The translations under genes and the position numbers were made by a program. This document shows positions 57,301-64,000 of a stretch of 64,000 nt of DNA, piece after piece. Every line of letters begins with the position of its first letter. Positions within the stretch are counted from its first letter, which is position 1. Origin of the DNA: Larus michahellis (Eukaryota; Chordata; Aves; Charadriiformes; Laridae); assembly GCF_964199755.1 (NCBI RefSeq), contig NC_133896.1, positions 91,682,215 to 91,746,214 of the forward strand. Direction: 5' to 3'. The notes below the pieces were generated by a model. The model was given only the letters and a program-made list of their open reading frames with translations. It made no database searches and was not told the DNA's origin.

Positions 57301-60300
57301 GTGGTCATAGGGAAACTGTGAAATGTGATTTTCATGTAACCTAAAGAGCCGCAAATAGGAGGCGAAGAGTGCAGATGAAAGCAAGTCTTTACAACATTTC
57401 ATAATTCTAAGATAAATCTCATGACACGGGGAGGTTCAGCATTGTTATTTCTGAATGTTTGGGATTTCTAATCCTTGCTGTGACCACCCCTAGCATCATC
57501 CCTGTCTTGTGATCTCTCTCTGATCTTTCCAGAAGGAGAAAGAGATCTTCGTGCTGTAGAACTACCTTCTTTCCTATGCGCTCACTGTCCCACTTTAAAG
57601 CCGGTAGAGCCATACTGTCTCATTCTAGGCTGTTCCTCTCTTCACCACCGCAGAATCCAAATAACTTGTCAAAGTGCTGATGGTATTTTTTCCCCAGTCC
57701 TTCTCCAAACATAGCTAGGGTCACATCTTCTGAGACATGTTTTCCCGGCTGTGTGCAACACAGACTCCAAGGCAAAAACACCATAAGGGCAGAGGAGGCT
57801 GGGGTGAATCGGTTGGGTACCAACATGATCCAGAAGGCTTTTAACCCTATAACTTGTACCAGGCTACTGCACACAGGGTCGTAAGACCTGTACCCAGTTG
57901 CACCTAGAGGCAGCCCAAGATCAGCTGCTTGCAGAGGAGTTGAAGAAGACGGTAGCCACGCGGTGACTCTTCCCCCGGCCTGCTCTCGTAGCCCTCAGGA
58001 GTTTGCAGACCAGGAACTGTCTTCCAGACGGGCCTCCGGTCGTGATTCAAAGACTCCGGAAGAGAGAGGATCTTGCACTTCACTTGGTAGTTTGTTCCTG
58101 TGATTAATCGCTCTCCAGTGACTGGCTCTTGTTATTCTCTGCCAGAATACCTGGTAGAGCTTTCCCCGGGACGGAAGTGATACTGCAAGCAAGTCATGTC
58201 TCGTTCTGCTTTTTTGATACATTAAACAGGTTGACCTCTTTAAATTACTGAGATCTCCTGCCTTCGGATCACCTTTGATTCAAAGTTATTTTTAAAATAT
58301 GGAGCATGAAGCAGTGTACAGTTTTCCAGCATGGGACTTACCCAGACACAGAGAGAGGTTTAATCATCTCCTCACTTCTCTTCCTTACTTCTGCCTTTGC
58401 ACAGCCAGGGATCACTTCAGACCCTTTGCTGCAGCCTGGCCCACCGGCCTTGTGTTGGGTTTTCTGCCTGTTATGATCCCTAAATCCTTTTCAGATCACC
58501 TCTTTTCAGGACTGGAAGCTGTTCTCTGTAGATATGGACATTTTTTTTCCCCTGTTCATAGCTGGCTGCACAATTTGCTCTCCACTATCTTAGAAGAAGT
58601 TTTATGAGAATGACCACCTTACCGGGTGCAGTAGGTCATTCTGTGCTGGTCCGACCCTCATTATTTTTAACACTGTAACAATATTTGTGTCCCCAGCAAA
58701 TTGTGTCAGAATGAACTGTATCTGCTCACCAAGCACTGAATAAAATGGTGAGTCATACCTGACCCAGGACTCTTTCCTGGGCATCCGTGTAAGAAACGCT
58801 GCCACTCAATGGTGGGCTTCCAGGGATGACCTCCTTTGCGTTTGCAGGTCGTTAAGTGGAATTAACCGGCTCACTTAACTTTCTGCTCTGTTAATATTGC
58901 ATAATGCTGTTTTTTTTCTCATCAGCATGCTTTGGGATATTAATGCTTCCAGAAGCCTGGATAGATCTAAGCCATCACCTTTTCCAAACAAACCTGTAGT
59001 CACATCAAAGACTGACAAGAACAAAACAAGTTTATGCAGCAAGATCGGTTTCCTCCAAATCAGGCTGATTGGCATTAACCAGAGAATCTCATATCAGCTC
59101 TTTGTTGCTTTGCCTAGAAACTTTCAGGTTTTCCGTTTGCTCTGTACAAATATTGGCAGGGCATAGCTCTCTTCCAGTCTTCTGGGATGTCTCTGATATT
59201 CCAGAGCTTATTAACCAGTTGTTCGGTGAGCAGCGGGGACCGAGGAAACTGGGTTCTCTACGGACTTCTTTCCTATATGTTCCATCCTTCCCACTACCGT
59301 ACCTTCAAGCGGGGTTTCTCAATGACACCCCTTTCCACAGTCTGCCACATCTGTGAGTCCTTTCCCCTTGGTCCACAGTCTCTGTTGCCGGGCTCCTCCT
59401 CCACCGCACATACACATAACATGCACAGCTTTCCCAGTATTTTCTGCTTAATTTTTTTGGCCTGCTGGCTGGATTGCTCCGACCCGTGGGGTTTTGCCCA
59501 GCAGCATGGTTATGGGCTCCCTTCCAGCACAGGCACCGATAGCATCTCTCTCCTCTGTCAGGCTGCCGGTTTTCATGCAACTTATTAGAGCTTATTTACC
59601 TTTTAGACTGTGCTTCTTTTGTCAAACCCATGTCAGCTAACAGACAGACGGACAGACAAAGTTGTGCAGATAGCAGGGCAATGACATGGGTCTCTGCCCT
59701 TAGGGAACAGTGCTAAAAACAGCAGCAGTGCGCCGCTTGGCCTCAGGACTCTTGGGTGTAAATGATCTGTACGTGAGGATTTAAAAGTGACTCTGCCAGA
59801 CAGAAATAACAGCCTCATATCCTTCCCAGGTATGGCCAGGCAGGGAGGTACTTCATTGTCCTCACACGACATACACTGATCCTGGTCCAAATCCTGGCCA
59901 GACAGAGGTGATTTTTACATTTCCGACTTCCTCTCATCACCGCATCACCCTCACTTTAACACCTTCAGAGGAATACTTTATACTTAGCTTTATACTTAGT
60001 CACTCGTGTATTCTCTTTCTGCAGCTACGCAACTGCTCCTCCGTCAGCCCACCTGATTCCACCCCTCCCCTCAAATTTCCCTGTAATTTTACGTTAGCTT
60101 TCCTTTGAGTCCCCCCCCCCGCCCCCAGAGGACCTCCAGTTGCCTCTCTGCTTGGCTAAACCTGTGCTCCAAACCAAGCAAGCCATTCCCTTCATATCAC
60201 GTAAGAGTGATGTAAGAGTGACATCAGCCCTTGCACTCCCTGTTCCCATCACCTTGATGGCTTTCCTGGCTTCCCCCCACACGCTCATCTCCCAGGGTTT

Positions 60301-61700
60301 CCTTGGTCCCTACAACATCCTCCTCCTTGTCGTCTCTCATACCTCTGGCTCCTTTTGCTTCCTTCTGTAGTTTTGCTCTTCAGGGGGATTTTCAGTGTTT
60401 GCGTCATTTGGATTTTTGCCCTTTAACTGACCTTTCCCCGTCTGAAATTTCTCGTCTGTTTTGTGCCTCCCAATTATACTAAACACATTCGTCAGGATTT
60501 GAAAAGGTCAGAAAGAGCCCGTGTGGGTGATGTCGCCCCTTCCAGAGCTTTCTACCCTCCACTACCCCCAGGTGAGAAGGCAGGAGGAGAAGCAGGAGAA
60601 GGCAAGACAAGCTGCCCACCGGCTTGTGCCATAGGGCTGTGTCCTTATGGTCCCCATGGTCCCCACGGCCGTGTCTGACCATGAGGCCACTTGGGGTGAG
60701 GGTGTGAGGGGTCAGTGCATGAGTTTTGCATGGATTGTTTCTACAAGTCCCGAGGGCTGGAGATGAAAAGGCTGGAGAATGTGACAGAAGCCTAGATAAT
60801 CTCTCCCCACATACATGAGGGGGACAAAAGCGGCGGGGCTCAGCCATGCGCGCGCCTGTTGACACACAATGGCGCCACCTCTCACACAAACCCAAGACTG
60901 TGACATCTCCCACCGCAGTGCCGTCCTCCCACGCCCCCACCTCCCAGTGACCATAAGCCTTAACAAACCACATCCCCGTGCCAATACGTCCTAACGCACA
61001 CTGAAATTACTCCCAAACACGTGAAAAACCTGTTGACTCTCCCAAACACACTCACAAGAACACAGGCAAGACTCAAACATCCCGACACGGGAAAGCTCGG
61101 ATCAGCCTCGATTATTAGTGCGGGAGCTGGTGGGAGGCCTGACGAAGAATAACGGACTCAGCCCCCTCAGGTGTCTGTCCAAAGTTGGCATGACCTGTTC
61201 TGAGCATCCTGCCATGGCTGGGTTTAGTACTGTGTGTCCATTTGTCATCTGTGTCCATTCCTGATGTGGTTGCAGGTTGCTTTACAGCTTGGTTGCTGTC
61301 TGTACTATTTCTTTCTGTTTTTTTCTTTTCCCAGGGTCAGTCACAGTCTTTCCTCATCGCTTTATGATGAAAAGTTTGATTGTTTCTGAGGATCTGAGAA
61401 AATTACTTTCTTGCTTCCCCATATTTCAGACCCTGGAGTGGAAACTGTCTTTCTGTCATTGACTTTCTTCTCTTGCCCGTTGGTTGCTTGGCTGCTCCCT
61501 TCTGATTTGGACTGTGCTTTCTGTTTGGTACTTGATGGTGGAGGGAGATTTTCCCTGTAAAACACCCGGCCCCTCAAAGGCACGTCAGCTTCTTTCTTTA
61601 ATTTCGCTGTCACATCCCTACCATTTCCAGACACATCCCATCGATCCCTGCCAGAAACGCGCTTGGGGACATGTTCAAACGACCTGGGTGACCCCTCGAC
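54400..61700. other. Intergenic between COPS7A and the next gene
   Basis: No exon recognised. The stretch 59930-60460 is pyrimidine-rich on the plus strand and includes a C/G-rich run at 60111-60126. Open frames are short and unsupported. Confidence 0.45.
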
Positions 61701-62642
61701 GGGGACGCCCACGTCGGACTGACCCCCCCCCATTGCTCCCCCCAGCGCCCCCGTGTCCCACCCGCCCCACGCGTGGGCTGTGAGGCTCGGGAGGACCCCG
61801 ACGCCCGCCCTCCCGGGCTGCGCCCCGCCGGGGGCACCCTCCTGCCGTCCCTCCCCCCGGTACCGCGGCGCGCAGGGGGGCCCGGGGGCCCGAATCCCGG
61901 GGATGATGGATGCGGGGATGCGGGGACGGGGGGCGGGACCGGCGCGGCGGCGAGGGGCGGCCGGGGGGTGGCATCTCCCCGAAGGGGACTGCTGCGGGGC
62001 GGCGGCGGCGGGGGTGAGCCCGGGGGGCGGCCCGAGGGAAGGGGATCCCGGGCCGGGGGTGAGGGGTGGGGGGGCTTCCGCCCCCTAAGGACGGACCCGT
62101 CCGGGGGTGGCATTCGCCGGAGCGAGCTGTGGAGCGACGGGTCCCTTGGAGACACCTCTCTCCATGGCAACCTAATCGCTTCCTGTGAAGATCCCGAAAT
62201 AACCGACGAGACGGGGGAGCGGAGCCGAGCGGAGCGGAGCCGAGCGGGCAGCGGCGGCGGGGAGGCGGCGGGCGGCAGCGGGGGGGCAGGTCCGGCGGGC
62301 GCGGGGCTGCGGGCGGGCAGGGAGCGGGAGGAGCCTGGGCAGCAGCAGCCGGACGCCGGGGCAGGGGGCTCCCGGGGCAGGCGGTGGGGGGGACTCGGTG
62401 ACACCCCCCCCCCCCGCCTTTCCCCCCACCACCACCCCGGCGGGCGCGACCCTCGGGCTGCGGCGGGGGCGCCGGTGCCGGACGCGGCGGTGCCAGCAGC
62501 CATGGGGTTAACGGGAGGCAGCGAGCGAGAGAGACAGAGACAGAGAGAGAGAAAGAGGGGCTGGACCAGTCCTCGGCAGCTGTTTATTTCAAGGCATCTC
62601 TCGCTCCCTCTCCCTCAGCCAGGGCTCAGCCTCATCAAACCT

Positions 62643-62690
62643 TCCTCCTCCTCCTCCTCCTCATCCTCCTCCTCCTCCTCTCCTTCCTTC
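62643..62690. repeat. (TCC)n trinucleotide repeat
   Basis: About 48 bp of TCC repeats with one TCA interruption, in the putative first exon. In one frame it would encode a serine run. Homopyrimidine on the plus strand. Confidence 0.85.
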
Positions 62691-62699
62691 GTCCTGGCC

Positions 62700-62783
62700 A
62701 TGAGAGGCACCGGCAGCGGCAGCTGTGCTCCCCCAGCCCCCTGCTCCGCCGCCCCGGCTGCGCCCCGCTCGTCTCCCCGCAAG
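62700..62783 (+). CDS. Possible first coding exon of an unidentified gene
   Basis: An ATG at 62700 opens 28 codons (MRGTGSGSCAPPAPCSAAPA onwards), ending exactly at CGCAAG with a consensus GTAAGT donor. The frame is also open upstream, including an ATG at 62502, so the exon could be larger or purely 5' UTR. I do not recognise the peptide; PIANP is suggested by position only. Confidence 0.3.
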
Positions 62784-64000
62784 GTAAGTTCACCCTCTCC
62801 GCTCGGGATTGGGGGACGGGGTGGGGATGGGGCTGCAGGGGCGAGGGGCAGGGAGGGCTGTGCGCCCCTCTCCAAGTCATCTCTCCCCGTCTCCTTCCCT
62901 GTGTCCTTTGCTCCCCCTTTTTCTTCTCCCTCTCTCCATCTAGGTGCTCTGTCTCCTTCTAGCCGGCTGTCTCTCCCCCCCCCCCCCGCCCGCCTCCCCC
63001 CGCCTTCTGTTCCTCTTTCAGTCTGGGGCAGGGGATGCCCCGAGGGGCTGGGAGGGAGGTGGCACAGCCGAGGCATCGCTGCCTCTTGCCCTCCAGCTCT
63101 GGGCTCCATCACAGACCTGTTGTGCTGGAGCCTGTGCTGTGCAAGGCGACTTCAGCCAAATTGGCGCAGCTGGAGAAAGGAAACGGAGGGGTCAATCCCT
63201 CCTCCCGCCTGGCCAAGGGTGCACCATGCAAGCGAGAGCAATTCAGATGTGGAGACTCAGCACCTGAAGCACTTGGATGCCCGGGAACAGTAGGAAACTG
63301 GGAGGCAGAAGATTGGCAGACTCATGACATGTATTGCAGGCAGGCGCTAGATGGCAGGGGACCGGCATCCTAGAGTGCTGCTTGGAATGGGGCCACACTC
63401 ACAGTTCCCAAATGCAGGGAGACTTGAGCTCAGAGGACCATTGATGGGCTTCATATGCCCATTCCCTAGCTACCGAAATGGCCAAATGCACCATCACCCT
63501 TCCAGCCCCGGATTCTGCCCCAGCCTAGGCTTTCCATACCCAGCCTGTAAGTGCTTGCCTTGGTATCCTGCCACAGGAATTCCCCCCGGCGGACACCGAA
63601 CGCTGCAGGACCCGCGCTGACACAGGGCGAGCAGTGTCAGCCCCTCTGGGGTCCTGCTGGACCCTCCTGGGCTCTGCCACCAGCCCTCTCAGCCCCAGAC
63701 ACCAGGTAGAGCAGCCACTGCATTCAGACTGCCAGCCCTCGAACTCAGCCTGCTCTGCAAGCTGTCACCCCTGGCCCCGTGCACGGTGGGAATTCCTTCC
63801 CCAGATGGGCTTGGCATCTCCCACCCCAGGGTACCAGCATTCGGATTCATGCTCCCAGCTGCCCAAACCCCTCCGAGCGCAGCAGAATTACCTCCCTCGG
63901 GCAGCTGCTCTGGGATTCTTCCCTTTCACAATCCTCACCCAGCCGAATACAGTGGGACATATCTACAACCCCTTTTGCACCGGGGTTCGTGCTTCCTGCT
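62784..64000. other. Probable intron of the right-edge gene; nothing recognised
   Basis: Begins with the GTAAGT donor. A pyrimidine tract with CTTTCAG ending at 63021 could be an acceptor, but the sequence after it is not recognisable. A C-rich run lies at 62976-62988. Confidence 0.35.

Larger units (their letters stand above)
61700..63000 (+). promoter_or_regulatory. CpG island, probably the 5' end of a plus-strand gene (PIANP by synteny)
   Basis: High GC and CpG for 1.3 kb. At 62160-62172 the sequence TCCATGGCAAC resembles an RFX X-box. A purine-rich GAGA/CAGA leader (62520-62557) precedes a clear GTAAGT donor at 62784. In human the gene beyond COPS7A is PIANP, transcribed away from it; that is the only reason for the name. 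Confidence 0.55.

Noticed and set aside
61773-63293. Open frame of 506 codons on the plus strand
   Set aside because: Runs through a CpG island and the TCC repeat and reads across a consensus GTAAGT donor; low-complexity composition. Only a small part may be a real exon.

Overview
The window is avian nuclear DNA. It carries CR1 LINE fragments with the bird-type 3' end (the copy at 47656-48063 is unmistakable), short vertebrate-style exons with GT-AG borders, and CpG-island promoters. The gene order LAG3 - PTMS - MLF2 - COPS7A matches the block I know from human 12p13, with the same relative orientations. I cannot name the species. A 200-base run of N at 19286-19485 is an assembly gap.

Layout. 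1-4346 (minus): seven exons of LAG3, an inhibitory T-cell receptor with four Ig domains, ending after the transmembrane exon; the cytoplasmic exon was not found. 4.6-20.7 kb: about 16 kb without a recognisable gene, holding degraded CR1 copies, a consensus NF-kB-type site and the N gap. 20.7-24.4 kb (minus): PTMS, all five coding exons, 104 aa, with a CpG island reaching to about 26.1 kb. 26.1-31.6 kb: no recognised gene. 31.6-39.2 kb (plus): MLF2, seven coding exons, 243 aa, with a CpG-island promoter holding a palindromic NRF1 site. 39.2-50.1 kb: intergenic, rich in CR1 remnants. 50.1-53.5 kb (minus): COPS7A, seven coding exons, 275 aa. 53.5-61.7 kb: CpG-island promoter followed by intergenic DNA. 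61.7-63 kb: another CpG island with a possible first exon on the plus strand, in the place where synteny predicts PIANP.

The genes do not form a pathway. PTMS (acidic nuclear protein), MLF2 (chaperone/chromatin-associated factor) and COPS7A (COP9 signalosome subunit) look like broadly expressed genes with CpG-island promoters. LAG3 is the tissue-restricted immune gene, and it has a TATA box and no CpG island.

The most unusual sequence is in PTMS intron 1. A perfect inverted repeat with 50-bp arms and a 2-bp spacer (24088-24189) has a CCAAT box and GC boxes in each arm. It lies about 150 bp from a 42-bp strictly alternating purine-pyrimidine tract (23896-23937). Other points of note are a LAG3 D1 domain that lacks most of the proline-rich extra loop of the human protein, a probable intron in the MLF2 3' UTR, and a 30-bp element repeated 3.6 kb apart beside NF-kB-like sequences.
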